From an uncultured Lachnospiraceae bacterium (GTDB taxonomy: Bacteria; Bacillota; Clostridia; Lachnospirales; Lachnospiraceae), in NCBI GenBank assembly GCA_944381535.1, contig CALWLN010000212.1, positions 1-56,933 of the forward strand: DNA of 56,933 nt, given 5' to 3'. This document shows, piece by piece, positions 17,637 to 27,117 of the stretch. Positions within the stretch are counted from its first letter, which is position 1; the number at the start of each line of letters is the position of its first letter. The notes under the pieces are model-generated. The model was not told where the DNA came from. It ran no database searches and saw only the letters and a program-made list of their open reading frames with translations. The translations under genes and the position numbers were made by a program.

Positions 17637-19413
17637 ACGCCTCTTTCTTCCCTCCTCCCGGAATTTTGATGGTGCAAATGGTTCCTTCTTCCACCGCTTC
17701 ATAATAAAAGATCACACCATCCCCGTATTTCAACCGCAGTCTTGTCAAAATATTCACCACTCCGTAGCCCCGTTTCTTGTCCGGAAAGCAGTCCTTAAGC
17801 TGCGACAGCGGCAGCGCGTTCATCCGGTTGATCTTCTCCAGCATTTCCCTCTCGATGGGCAGCCCGCTGTTATAGACCCGAAGACACAGCATGGCAGCTT
17901 CATACTCCGCTGTTATCCGTATATATCCTCCCTCGTAAATGTCCCGAAAGCCGTATTTCACCGCATTTTCCACCAGGGGCTGCAGGATCAGCTTCAGCAC
18001 CCAGGTTTCGGAGGCGTCTACCCGGCAGTCCACCTGGTAAGAAAACAGATTCTCATTTCGTATCTGCTGAATCTCCATATAGCTTTTCACATTTTCAAGC
18101 TCATCCGCAAGCGTCACGATCTCGCTCCCCTTGCTTAAAGACAAACGCAGATATCTGGAAAGGGCCTGTATCATCTTCATGGTGGTTTCCTCCCGGTTGA
18201 TGCGTGCCAGCATGTAGATGGTATCCAGCGTATTGTAGAGAAAATGCGGGTTGATCTGACTGATGAGCATATTAAGCTCCGTCGTCCGAAGCTCCCGCTC
18301 CTGCTCTTTGATCTCCTCCAGCAGCCGTTGAATGTTGTAAAGCATCTTATTGTAGGAGCTTCCGATCACATCCAGCTCCGTGTGCGTGTGCAGTTCAATG
18401 GTATAGTCAAAAGAGGTTCCGTCAAATCCCGTCATCGCCTGGCTTAAGATCTGAACCGGCCTGGTGAATCTTCGTGAAAAATAAATACTTAAAATCACAG
18501 CCACAGCGATCACCAGCAGATAGATCCCTGCCAGCACCAGGAACACCGGAAAAATCCCCCGATTCAGAACGCTGTTCGGAACAAAGGAGAAGATCACCAT
18601 GCCGCTGTCCTCCTGACAATACGCTGACAGGATACCTCCCGGCACCTGCGCGCCGGTCAGAAACATCCCCGGCTCCCGGTTTCCCGTGATCCTCTCCAGT
18701 ATATTTGTGCTCTGGTTTTGCTCTACCTGAATCCGCTCCGGCGCAGAGAACAGACAAATCTGTCCGCTTCTGTCGGCGATTCCGATCACCGCCTCGTCCT
18801 TAAGGTTATGGCTCATCCCCACTACCTCCTCCAGAAAGCTTTCCTCCATTTTGAAGAACAGCATCCCCGGCTCGTGGGAATAATCCAGGCTTCTGACATA
18901 TCTTCCGATAAACAGCGCTTCCTGCCCCGTACCGAACAGAGTATCTTTGGCCCAGAACCATTTTGTACAGGAGTATTCCTCCCCCAGATGTTCCCGAAAT
19001 CCGCTCTCCTTTACATTCTCGTAAGAAACATTGGAATAGGACCGGCTGTATACGTTTCCTTTGTTATCCACATAACAATAATCCGCAATTCCCTCCAGCG
19101 GCACATAGGCAAAATACTTGCTAAGCGCTATATGCCGCACCTCCTCCAGTCCCTGGTTCTGAAGCGTCTTCTGCACATCCTCATTGAGAATGCACAGGGT
19201 GGTGGTCTCATCACTCTGCCCGTACAGATTGTCCAGCGCAATTCCCATCCGCTCCGTCATAAATTCATACTTGTCGATGATCGCGGACGTCATCTGTTCC
19301 TTGGCATACACTCCCACGCCCAGACTGGACAGCAGCAGCGCCATCAACAGGAGCGCTATCGTATATTTCAAATATCTTCTGCGTATCCCGGATTTTTTCT
19401 TTTTTCCCGTCAT
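17626..19413 (-). CDS. YesM-type sensor histidine kinase
   Basis: A membrane sensor kinase. Transmembrane helix 1 is at about residues 17-36, an extracellular sensor region covers 37-285, and helix 2 is at 288-311 (FPVFLVLAGIYLLVIAVAVI). A HAMP linker follows, then the His_kinase motif QINPHFLYNTLDTIYML with phospho-acceptor His390. The ATP-binding N box is LILQPLVENAVKYGF. The protein is 595 residues, typical of the YesM class. The start forms an ATGA overlap with the response regulator gene. It likely senses extracellular glycan fragments, perhaps through the lipoprotein encoded just after it, and phosphorylates the YesN-like partner. Confidence 0.95.
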   Translation of the reverse strand: MTGKKKKSGIRRRYLKYTIALLLMALLLSSLGVGVYAKEQMTSAIIDKYEFMTERMGIALDNLYGQSDETTTLCILNEDVQKTLQNQGLEEVRHIALSKYFAYVPLEGIADYCYVDNKGNVYSRSYSNVSYENVKESGFREHLGEEYSCTKWFWAKDTLFGTGQEALFIGRYVRSLDYSHEPGMLFFKMEESFLEEVVGMSHNLKDEAVIGIADRSGQICLFSAPERIQVEQNQSTNILERITGNREPGMFLTGAQVPGGILSAYCQEDSGMVIFSFVPNSVLNRGIFPVFLVLAGIYLLVIAVAVILSIYFSRRFTRPVQILSQAMTGFDGTSFDYTIELHTHTELDVIGSSYNKMLYNIQRLLEEIKEQERELRTTELNMLISQINPHFLYNTLDTIYMLARINREETTMKMIQALSRYLRLSLSKGSEIVTLADELENVKSYMEIQQIRNENLFSYQVDCRVDASETWVLKLILQPLVENAVKYGFRDIYEGGYIRITAEYEAAMLCLRVYNSGLPIEREMLEKINRMNALPLSQLKDCFPDKKRGYGVVNILTRLRLKYGDGVIFYYEAVEEGTICTIKIPGGGKKEAYEA

Positions 19414-21002
19414 AGCTCATATTCCTTTTTATATTCACTGGGCAGCTTCCCGGTATACTGCTTGAACAGATGAGAAAAATAAGAGGGATTATGGATTCCA
19501 ACCGCCTCACAGATATCGCCGATGCTGCCGTTTCCACCCTCCAGCAGCGCCTTCGCCTTCTCCATTCTCTGCTGCAGAAGATACCTTTTAAACGTCATGT
19601 GAAAGGTATTTTTAAAAACTCTCCCAAAATAAACCGGATTCAGATAAACGGAGGCCGCCACCGACACGATGGACAGCTCCTCGTCATGCAGATGTTCTTC
19701 TATGTAAGCAACCGCCTCCGACATATATTCCTTAAAATATTTTGCCCCATCCTTCTCCGCTTCCTCCTGCCGGGTCTCAACGACGCTGCACAGGATCTTA
19801 TAGCAGACATCCACCGCCTTCGCCGCGTTCAGGCTCTGAAGATTATAATAATAGCTCTGAAACTTCTCTTTTAATTCCTCCGTCAGCCCATAGGATTCCC
19901 GCAGCATGAATTCCGTCCTGAGCATCATCCGGTGCATATACTGACACTGTTGTTCCTCCTCATGGGGGAGTCCGTATAGGAACTGAACGAAAGCTTCCTT
20001 CAATTCCTCCGGATCATTCCTCCTTACCGCATTGACGATCATACGATCAGAATCTGCGTAAAGCTCCTCCGCCGGCTTCGTCTCCATCTCCTCCGGCAAA
20101 GTGAACGCGCTGGCGCCGGAGGCACTGATCAGCCCAAAGATCTGGCAGGCCTCCTCGCAGCTTTTCTTGATCCCTAAAATTCCTTTGTAAGGCTTGGAGA
20201 TCGCCGCCACCACCGGACGGTTATCTTCCTTTTTGACATGCTCCAGAAGCGTTTTCAGTCTGCTGACAGCCGTCTTATCCGTTGTCCGGATGATGAAAAT
20301 AATACTGCCGTCCTCCCGCTCTGATTTCCAGTAGAAGAAACATTTTCCCATCCGTTCTTCCAGATTCTTTAAGATCACGAATTTGGAAGCCTCATAGTCC
20401 AGAGAATGAGTGATCTTATAGGCCAGATCAAGATCCACGCACACCGCTATGAACCGTTCGTTATTCGCCGGCAGATTCCCAAGGGTTTCAAATACCTCCG
20501 CCACCTTCTCCTCCGGAAGCCTGTTCTGAATGTATTTCTGAATCACCATCTGCAGAAAGCTGGTTCTGTCTTTTTCCAGAAGCTTCTGCCAGCTTTCATA
20601 TCTGGCTTCCCGCTCCAGCTGCTTCACGCATGCCGCATACGCGTTTTGCATAGTCTCCTGAAGCTTCTCATCCTCTATGGGCTTCAGCAGATAGGCAAAA
20701 GCGCCCAGATCGCAGGCTTGCTGCGCATACTCAAAATCCCTGTAGGCGCTCAGCACAACGAACAGGCAATCCAGGTCCGTTTTCTGAATCTCTTCCATGA
20801 CCATCAGCCCCGAAATCTGTTTCATACGAATATCCGTAAGCACTACATGGGGCTGAAGCTCCTTGATGACCTCAATCGCCTGTTCGCCGCTCTGGGCCGT
20901 GCCGATCACTTGAAATCCCATATTTTCCCAATCATAGGTATCCAAAAGCCCCCGCAATAAGATTGGTTCGTCATCTACGATGACCAGATTTAACAATCTC
21001 AT
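19410..21002 (-). CDS. YesN-type response regulator with AraC DNA-binding domain
   Basis: The receiver domain starts LNLVIVDDEPILLRGLL, with acidic pocket Asp10/Asp11, phospho-acceptor Asp57 in VLTDIRM, and the conserved KPIEDE lysine. A long middle region follows. The C-terminal 100 residues form an AraC/XylS double helix-turn-helix, ending IGDICEAVGIHNPSYFSHLF and KQYTGKLPSEYKKEY. It overlaps its kinase by 4 nt. Such pairs activate nearby glycoside hydrolase and ABC transporter genes, so the mannosidase cluster upstream and the importer downstream are likely targets. Confidence 0.95.
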   Translation of the reverse strand: MRLLNLVIVDDEPILLRGLLDTYDWENMGFQVIGTAQSGEQAIEVIKELQPHVVLTDIRMKQISGLMVMEEIQKTDLDCLFVVLSAYRDFEYAQQACDLGAFAYLLKPIEDEKLQETMQNAYAACVKQLEREARYESWQKLLEKDRTSFLQMVIQKYIQNRLPEEKVAEVFETLGNLPANNERFIAVCVDLDLAYKITHSLDYEASKFVILKNLEERMGKCFFYWKSEREDGSIIFIIRTTDKTAVSRLKTLLEHVKKEDNRPVVAAISKPYKGILGIKKSCEEACQIFGLISASGASAFTLPEEMETKPAEELYADSDRMIVNAVRRNDPEELKEAFVQFLYGLPHEEEQQCQYMHRMMLRTEFMLRESYGLTEELKEKFQSYYYNLQSLNAAKAVDVCYKILCSVVETRQEEAEKDGAKYFKEYMSEAVAYIEEHLHDEELSIVSVAASVYLNPVYFGRVFKNTFHMTFKRYLLQQRMEKAKALLEGGNGSIGDICEAVGIHNPSYFSHLFKQYTGKLPSEYKKEYEL

Positions 21003-21055
21003 AACCGCACCCCCGTTTTCCTTCGTCCCTCTTCTCCTGACGCCCGCTTTCTCTT

Positions 21056-24000
21056 TTACACCAGCCGGTACGTCTTGATCTCATAGGGCTTAATGGTATC
21101 CGCAAAGGTACCGTCCTCCACGGCCACCTCCCGGACAGCCTCCTCCATCAGGTTGCACTCCGTCACAGCGGTAAGCTTCCTGCCGCCCACGGTCATGCGG
21201 AACTTCGTCCTGGCGTTTTCAGACTCATACAATCTTACGATCACGCCATTTCCGTCCTCCGCCTGCTTCACGGTCTCCAGCACCACGTTGGCCTTGTCCA
21301 CAGAGGCAAAGGAGCGCTCCGCGAAAGCACTGCCGCCCTGTACGCAGAGAGCGGGCACATTCAGCTGGTAGGCCTCCCGCACAGTACCGGCCTGACGCCA
21401 CCCCTCGGCATGGGGATACAGGGCATAGGTAAATACATGCTCCTCCTGGTCCGCCGTGGGGTTGGGCTCGATGCCGGACTTGATCAGGGTAAGGCCGATA
21501 TTGCCGTTCTTCACGGAATGGCCGTACTTGCAGTCGTTTAAGAGGCTGACGCCGTAGTGACCCTCGGACAGATCCATCCACTTCTGGCCGCAGACCTCAA
21601 ACCGGGCCTGGTCCCAGCTGGTGTTCTGATGTACCTTTCTGGTCAGATTCCCGAACTGGATCTCAAAGGTGGCCTCGTCCGTATGCACATCCACCGGGAA
21701 ATGCACCTTCAGCAGATGCTGATGCTCCTTCCAGTCCACCCAGGTCTTGAAATCGATCCTTCTCTTATCCGCATAGAAGGTGATCTCCTGGCGGATCTTA
21801 GAATTGCTGATGCTCCGCTCCTGCACAAGGGTAGTCTCAACGGGGCCGTCCTCCCTCCATTCCATGGAGTCCAGCCTGTCCGCATCCCAGAATTTTTCCG
21901 CGTAGTACATGTCGATATCCCAGTTGTCGTGGTTCATGGGCTTATCCTCGTACATCCGAAGCAGATTGGCCTTTCCGCCCTCCTTTACGACCTCCCGGTC
22001 GTTCTCCTTATCGTAGAGGGAGGCGATCAGGCCGTTTTCATCAAAGCGCACAGTGTAGTAAGGCGTTTCCAGGGTATTTCCATCGTGCGTGAAGGCGGAG
22101 GCCTGCCCAGTCTCTCCGGCTTCGATCCGATAGCACCGGCTTCCCTTGGAAGGCAAAGCGGTCAGATACACCACATTTCCGTCGGCGGTGCGCTGCACCG
22201 GATAACGGTTCCCTTCCCCGTCCACCAGCGCAGCTGCGGCAACATCGCCGATATTTACCACGTCGTCCCGTACAAAGCCCAGGGTGTTGAAGACCGTAAG
22301 GCCTTCTCCCTCCCCAGCCAGCTTCCCAAGTCGCTCATCAACAAGCGCGCCTGCCTCCTTGGCAATAGCCTCATATTCCGCCTTGGTCACCTCGTACACC
22401 TCTTTGATGGAGGAGCCGGGCAGAATGTCGTGGAACTGATTGGTCAGCACCGTTCTCCACATCCGGTCCAGGGCTTCCTTGGGCGTATCCTCACAGAGCA
22501 CGCCCAGAAGCTCCAGATTCATCAGCAGAAGCTCGCTCTTGCGGTTGGCCCGCTTATTGCGCCCCATGGAGGTGTAGGTCCCCCGGTGATACTCAAAGTA
22601 CAGCTCACCCTCCCAGGTATCCAGCCGCTTGTTGTCCATCACCCGCTCCTTCAGCTCATCAAAGTAGGTGCGGGCAAAGGCCTGACGCACCCTGGGGATT
22701 CCCCGGACGCCCTTTTCCATGCGGCTGGAGGTCTCCAGCATTTTTCTTGTGGGGCCGCCGCCCCCGTCCCCATATCCGTAGGAGATCAGAATGTCGTTGT
22801 TGATCTCCTTGTTCTGGTAGCGCTTCCAGCCTCCCATAATGGCGTCGGGATGAAGCATGCCGTTGTAGGTGGTAAAGAAATTGTCCTCGCTCTGCCCCAC
22901 GCCCAGAGTGGTGATGAGATGGGTCAGGATCTCTGTGCCGTCGATACCCCTCCACAGGAAGGTGTCGTAGGGGAACTCATTGATCTGGTTCCAGGCCAGC
23001 TTGGTGGTCATGAAGTAGTCGATACCGGATTTCTTCATGATCTGGGGCAGGGCGCCGGAATAGCCAAACACGTCCGGCAGCCACAGGATCTTGTTGTCCA
23101 CGCCGAACTCCTCCCGGAAAAACCGCTTGCCGTAGAGGAACTGGCGCACCAGGGATTCCCCACTGGTCAGGTTGCAGTCGGCCTCCACCCACATGCCCCC
23201 CTCCGGCTCCCAACGGCCCTCCGCCACGCGCTGCTTCACCTGGGCATAGAGCTTGGGATAGCGCTCCTTTAAGAAGGCGTAAAGCTGGGGCTGGCTGGAC
23301 ATAAAGCGGTAATTGGGATATTCCTCCATCAGCTTTAACACGGTGGCAAAGCTTCTGGCCGTCTTCTCCCTGGTCTGCTGGATGGTCCAAAGCCAGGCCA
23401 CATCACTGTGGGTGTGGCCGATACAGGTGGCGATGACGTCCGCAAAGCCCGCCATATCCTCGTAAAGGGCCTTTGTAAGATAGCTCTGGGCCTCCCGCAC
23501 AGACGCGTAAAATTCCTCCGAATAGGGCGTCCGCAGATCCAGCAGGTTGACGCAGTTATTTAGAACCTCCGCGATCTTCTTTTTCTCCAGGCTGTCCGGG
23601 TCCATCCTGGAAAATGCCTCCCGTGGCACCTCCAGGTCATAGTAGAGGCGGTGAATTTCCGCATCCAGCTCAAAGACCTCCACGGTCAGCACCAGCTCCG
23701 CATACTCCACCCCCGTGTAGGCCTGCAGCTGAATGTCATAGGTCTCCCCGGCCACGGCGCGCTCCGTCAGCCTTGCCTCCGTGTGGTTGGTGTCCATGCC
23801 CTGCACGGGCTCGCCGTTTACGAAGAGCAGGAACTGGGGATTTTTGGCGTCCCAGCCGTTCAACTGGGTGCAGACCTTCAGCCACAGGCTCTTTCCCTCC
23901 CGCTCCTTTGGCACCTGATAGCTGGTCTTAAACCAGTAGTGCTCATCCGGGCCGTACCAATGCATGGTGCCCGCCGCAAAGGGCTCAAAGGCCCCCGGAG

Positions 24001-24133
24001 CCGCCTCCGCTTCCTCCGGGTAAAAGAACCTGCCCTTCTTGTACGAAAGCTTCTCCACCCGCTCCTGACCACGTATCCGCAGACGTTCCAGCTCGCCGCA
24101 GATTTTCTCAATGCGCTCATCAATAAATCTCAT
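21056..24133 (-). CDS. Alpha-mannosidase, GH38 (long form)
   Basis: A retaining alpha-mannosidase that releases mannose from oligosaccharides. The zinc-site motif GHTHSDVAWLW lies near residue 240. The nucleophile Asp lies in WVEADCNLTSGESLVRQF near residue 320. C-terminal beta-rich domains complete the 1025-residue protein, normal for bacterial GH38. The start at 24133 follows GAGGAGAGAACACAG; a longer frame to 24190 lacks such a site. No signal peptide is visible, so it should act in the cytoplasm on imported mannosides. It lies 53 bp upstream of the response regulator gene, in the same direction. Confidence 0.95.
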   Translation of the reverse strand: MRFIDERIEKICGELERLRIRGQERVEKLSYKKGRFFYPEEAEAAPGAFEPFAAGTMHWYGPDEHYWFKTSYQVPKEREGKSLWLKVCTQLNGWDAKNPQFLLFVNGEPVQGMDTNHTEARLTERAVAGETYDIQLQAYTGVEYAELVLTVEVFELDAEIHRLYYDLEVPREAFSRMDPDSLEKKKIAEVLNNCVNLLDLRTPYSEEFYASVREAQSYLTKALYEDMAGFADVIATCIGHTHSDVAWLWTIQQTREKTARSFATVLKLMEEYPNYRFMSSQPQLYAFLKERYPKLYAQVKQRVAEGRWEPEGGMWVEADCNLTSGESLVRQFLYGKRFFREEFGVDNKILWLPDVFGYSGALPQIMKKSGIDYFMTTKLAWNQINEFPYDTFLWRGIDGTEILTHLITTLGVGQSEDNFFTTYNGMLHPDAIMGGWKRYQNKEINNDILISYGYGDGGGGPTRKMLETSSRMEKGVRGIPRVRQAFARTYFDELKERVMDNKRLDTWEGELYFEYHRGTYTSMGRNKRANRKSELLLMNLELLGVLCEDTPKEALDRMWRTVLTNQFHDILPGSSIKEVYEVTKAEYEAIAKEAGALVDERLGKLAGEGEGLTVFNTLGFVRDDVVNIGDVAAAALVDGEGNRYPVQRTADGNVVYLTALPSKGSRCYRIEAGETGQASAFTHDGNTLETPYYTVRFDENGLIASLYDKENDREVVKEGGKANLLRMYEDKPMNHDNWDIDMYYAEKFWDADRLDSMEWREDGPVETTLVQERSISNSKIRQEITFYADKRRIDFKTWVDWKEHQHLLKVHFPVDVHTDEATFEIQFGNLTRKVHQNTSWDQARFEVCGQKWMDLSEGHYGVSLLNDCKYGHSVKNGNIGLTLIKSGIEPNPTADQEEHVFTYALYPHAEGWRQAGTVREAYQLNVPALCVQGGSAFAERSFASVDKANVVLETVKQAEDGNGVIVRLYESENARTKFRMTVGGRKLTAVTECNLMEEAVREVAVEDGTFADTIKPYEIKTYRLV

Positions 24134-24249
24134 CTGTGTTCTCTCCTCGTAAAATAAGCTTTTTTCTATCTCTTTTATGATTACCGCCACAGTAATACGC
24201 TCTGCAGCCTGCCGGCCTGTCTAAGAACCCGCAGGCCTCAGCCTGCCGC

Positions 24250-24303
24250 TGCTTCATTTTATAACCCGCGGGCCGCTGCTCTATTTTATCACCCGCAGGC
24301 CGC
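24250..24303 (-). repeat. 27-bp tandem duplication at the GH125 stop codon
   Basis: Positions 24277-24303 hold the last codons and stop of the GH125 gene. The copy at 24250-24276 repeats this with a few changes, so a second in-frame VIK-stop follows the first, TAG then TGA. A partial third copy may precede it near 24229. Confidence 0.8.
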
Positions 24304-25570
24304 AGTAGTCAAGCATTAACTCGCAGAACATGGCGTTGGCCCAGGAAAACCATTCCCGGGTGTAAAGGGCAGGGTTATCCACATGAAAGCCCTCGTGCAT
24401 CATCTGTTTTCCACCGTCCGTATTTTTTATCAACTGCAAAATGCGAAGTTTCTCCTCCCTCTTACCGCTAGTCAGCCCCTGCATGGCCAGGGAAATGTGC
24501 CAGATATAATTTACCGGAGTGTGGGGGCTTCCGATGCCCTGCGCCACGGCGCCCTTGTAATAATAGGGATTTCCATCGCTTAAAATAAAATTCCTGGTGT
24601 TCTCCGCCGTCTGTGGATTTCTTCCCTCATAGCCTAAATAGCTCATGGAAAGAAGGCTGGGCACATTTGCGTCGTCCATCAGATGAAACTGGCCGTACCC
24701 GTCCAGCTCATAGGCGTAAATATCCCCATAATGCTCGTTATGTACCACAGCCTGCTCCTCGATGGCCTCATGAATCTCATGTCCCAGCTTCCCGGCCCGC
24801 TCCGCCAGCTCTGGCAAATGCAGCACCTCCTGACAGATTTTCTCCACATAGCCCAGCACCACGCTGGCAAACATATTGGACGGAACCAGATAGCCGTACA
24901 CGCAGGCGTCGTCGCTGGGCCGGAAGCCCGACCAGGTCAGGCCGATCCCCGATTTCACCAACGCCCCCTTTCCGCCTCTGGAGAGGGTATCCGTAAAATA
25001 GCAGTTTTTCCGCACAAAGGAGTAGGGAGATTTTTCCTCATGGTACTGCTCCGTCTCCCACACCTCCAGAACCCGCTCCACCGCCTTTACAAACTCCCCA
25101 TCAAACTGGTCGGTACGGCCTGTATTTTTCCAAATGAGATAAGCAAGCTGCAGGGGATAGCACAGGGAATCGATCTCGTATTTCCGCTCCCAGATATAAG
25201 GCCCCATCTCCGTCTCGTCCTTCTCCCAGCAGGCGCCGTTTGGCTCCTCGTTGAAGGCGTTGGCGTAAGCGTCGTAGTTGATGTAAAACATCTGCCGTTT
25301 CACCAGCCCCACCAACATATCCGCAATGTCCGTATCCTCCCTGGCGGGGATCAGATAAGGCCGCACCTGGGCCACCGAGTCCCGAAGCCACATGGCCGGG
25401 ATGTCCCCGGTGATCACGTAGGTGGTGCCGTCCTCTTTCCGCTTCACCGTGGTGTCCAGGGTGTTGGTATAGCAGTTTTCAAAAAGCTTCACCATTCCCT
25501 CGTCCTCCGGGAAATGCTCCCGCACCACATCGATCATGTTCTGAAGGGATTTTGGTATCTGTTTCTTCAT
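24281..25570 (-). CDS. Exo-alpha-1,6-mannosidase, GH125
   Basis: GH125 enzymes are metal-independent inverting exo-alpha-1,6-mannosidases. The family block GDIPAMWLRDSVAQVRPYL near residue 60 and GACWEKDETEMGPYIWERKYE around residue 130 are present, along with GLTWSGFRPSDDACVYGYLV. The ATG at 25570 follows AAAGGAGG by six bases and gives 430 residues, as in characterised homologues. There is no signal peptide, so action is cytoplasmic. It sits 16 bp after the sulfatase gene and 147 bp before GH38, which together indicate breakdown of mannose-rich N-glycan-like chains. The stop region is tandemly duplicated. Confidence 0.95.
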   Translation of the reverse strand: MKKQIPKSLQNMIDVVREHFPEDEGMVKLFENCYTNTLDTTVKRKEDGTTYVITGDIPAMWLRDSVAQVRPYLIPAREDTDIADMLVGLVKRQMFYINYDAYANAFNEEPNGACWEKDETEMGPYIWERKYEIDSLCYPLQLAYLIWKNTGRTDQFDGEFVKAVERVLEVWETEQYHEEKSPYSFVRKNCYFTDTLSRGGKGALVKSGIGLTWSGFRPSDDACVYGYLVPSNMFASVVLGYVEKICQEVLHLPELAERAGKLGHEIHEAIEEQAVVHNEHYGDIYAYELDGYGQFHLMDDANVPSLLSMSYLGYEGRNPQTAENTRNFILSDGNPYYYKGAVAQGIGSPHTPVNYIWHISLAMQGLTSGKREEKLRILQLIKNTDGGKQMMHEGFHVDNPALYTREWFSWANAMFCELMLDYCGLRVIK

Positions 25571-25586
25571 GGTCATCCTCCTTTTT

Positions 25587-27050
25587 TCAGTGAAAGGTAT
25601 CCACACTGTAATCCTTACAGTGAAAGCCGAACCAGCGGCCCGGCATATCCCCCGGGAAGCGGGGCGCCGGGATGGTCTTAAAACGGAATTTAGCTTCCGG
25701 GCAGTCAGGCTCCTCCCTGTCCACCGGCTCCAGCACCTGGGACCGGGTCTTCCCGGTGTGGTCTAAAAGCAGCTTCCACAGCCGCCGCTTCTTCTCCTGC
25801 CATTCCGGCTTCTCAGCCAGATTTTTCCGCTCCATGGGGTCGGTTTTTAAATCAAACAGCAGCGTGTGGTCTCCCCTGGCCGAGTAGACCAGCTTCACCC
25901 CATCCTCCATCACGCAGAAATGGCTGTCCAGGCTGTTCCCGTAGAAAATACGGTTTTCCGCAAGGGGTTCCAGCAGATTCTTCCCCCTTGCGTGCTCCGG
26001 CACCGGGACCCCTGCCATGTGAAGAATGGTGGGATAGAGGTCCGAGATCTCCGCCAGGTTCTTCTCCGTCCGGGCCGCCATTCTCCCCTGGGGAGGCACA
26101 ACAAACAGCGGGACATGAGCCGAGCCCTCGAAAAACAGATTTTTCTGGGACATGTGGTGGTCCCCCAGCATTTCCCCATGGTCCGAGGTGAAAATGATCC
26201 AGGTAGTTTCATCCAGCTTCTGTTCCCGTAAAACGGCCAGAATCCGTCCCAGCTCATAATCCACCTGGGTAATCATGGCATAGTAAGCCCGGCGGACTGC
26301 CTGTAACTGCTCCTTTCCAAACAGGTGCAGATTAGTATTCTCATAGCAGCCCGCCAGAAAGCCCTGGGGCGTCTGTTCCAGGATCTCAGACCAGTCCCCG
26401 TACACCGGCTCCGGCATAGAGATCCCCTCGTACAGCGCCCAGTAATCCCGGCAGGGGTCAAAGGGCGGATGAGGCTTGGTAAAGCTCCCCCACAGAAAGA
26501 AGGGGCGCAGCGGGTCCCTGGTCTCCAGAAAATCAATGATCTCATCGGCGATCCAGGTAGTGATGCTGTCCTTGGTGTCCACCGTGGAGATCACCGGCTC
26601 CATCTCACACTCCCCCACGCCGTGCACCTTCGGCCTGGCGCTGTCCTTCTTTCCGTCATATTCCCGCATGTAATCCAGGGGAAGGCGCATCTGTTCAAAC
26701 CCGTAGCAGGCCCTGGCAGGCTGAAAATGCATTTTTCCCTTGGCGCAGGTCTGATAGCCCGCCTTTGTAAGCAGCGCCGGCAGCGTCAGCCCGCGCTCCG
26801 TATCCTGCCGCATAACGGCCTCGTGGCTGACATTGGAGATCACTCCGCTCTCATAGCCTCTGCGCCCCGTCATGATCGTGGTCCTGGACGGCACGCAGAT
26901 GGGACAGTCCGCATAGCAGTTGGGAAAGCTGATCCCCACCGCGGCCATATAATTCAGATGGGGCGTAAAAATACTTTGATTTCCCCAGGCGTTGATGGTG
27001 TCAAACCTCTGCTGGTCCGTGGTAATCAGCAGGATATTATCTCTTGCCAC
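25587..27050 (-). CDS. Sulfatase (formylglycine-dependent, Cys type)
   Basis: A type I sulfatase that hydrolyses sulfate esters. The active-site signature CVPSRTTIMTGR is present, with Cys52 as the residue to be converted to formylglycine. Metal-site Asp residues are in LLITTDQQRFDT and FTSDHGEMLGDH. The start is assigned to GTG at 27050, eight bases after GGAAGGAG, just before the conserved RDNILLITTD. An ATG at 27134 would overlap the previous gene. No signal peptide is seen, so it probably acts inside the cell. Its place between mannosidase genes suggests a sulfated mannose- or GlcNAc-containing glycan. The maturing enzyme (anSME) is not encoded in this window. Confidence 0.93.
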   Translation of the reverse strand: MARDNILLITTDQQRFDTINAWGNQSIFTPHLNYMAAVGISFPNCYADCPICVPSRTTIMTGRRGYESGVISNVSHEAVMRQDTERGLTLPALLTKAGYQTCAKGKMHFQPARACYGFEQMRLPLDYMREYDGKKDSARPKVHGVGECEMEPVISTVDTKDSITTWIADEIIDFLETRDPLRPFFLWGSFTKPHPPFDPCRDYWALYEGISMPEPVYGDWSEILEQTPQGFLAGCYENTNLHLFGKEQLQAVRRAYYAMITQVDYELGRILAVLREQKLDETTWIIFTSDHGEMLGDHHMSQKNLFFEGSAHVPLFVVPPQGRMAARTEKNLAEISDLYPTILHMAGVPVPEHARGKNLLEPLAENRIFYGNSLDSHFCVMEDGVKLVYSARGDHTLLFDLKTDPMERKNLAEKPEWQEKKRRLWKLLLDHTGKTRSQVLEPVDREEPDCPEAKFRFKTIPAPRFPGDMPGRWFGFHCKDYSVDTFH

Positions 27051-27117
27051 TCGGCTCACTCCTTCCTGTTTGGGAAAATACTCATTTCCGTTTTTCCCGG
27101 GACAATGTGATTTTCCA

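Noticed and set aside
21557-23272. 571-codon plus-strand open frame
   Set aside because: It is fully antisense to the GH38 gene, shows no recognisable family pattern and has no ribosome site.
24683-25681. 332-codon plus-strand open frame
   Set aside because: It is antisense to GH125, which has family motifs and a strong start.
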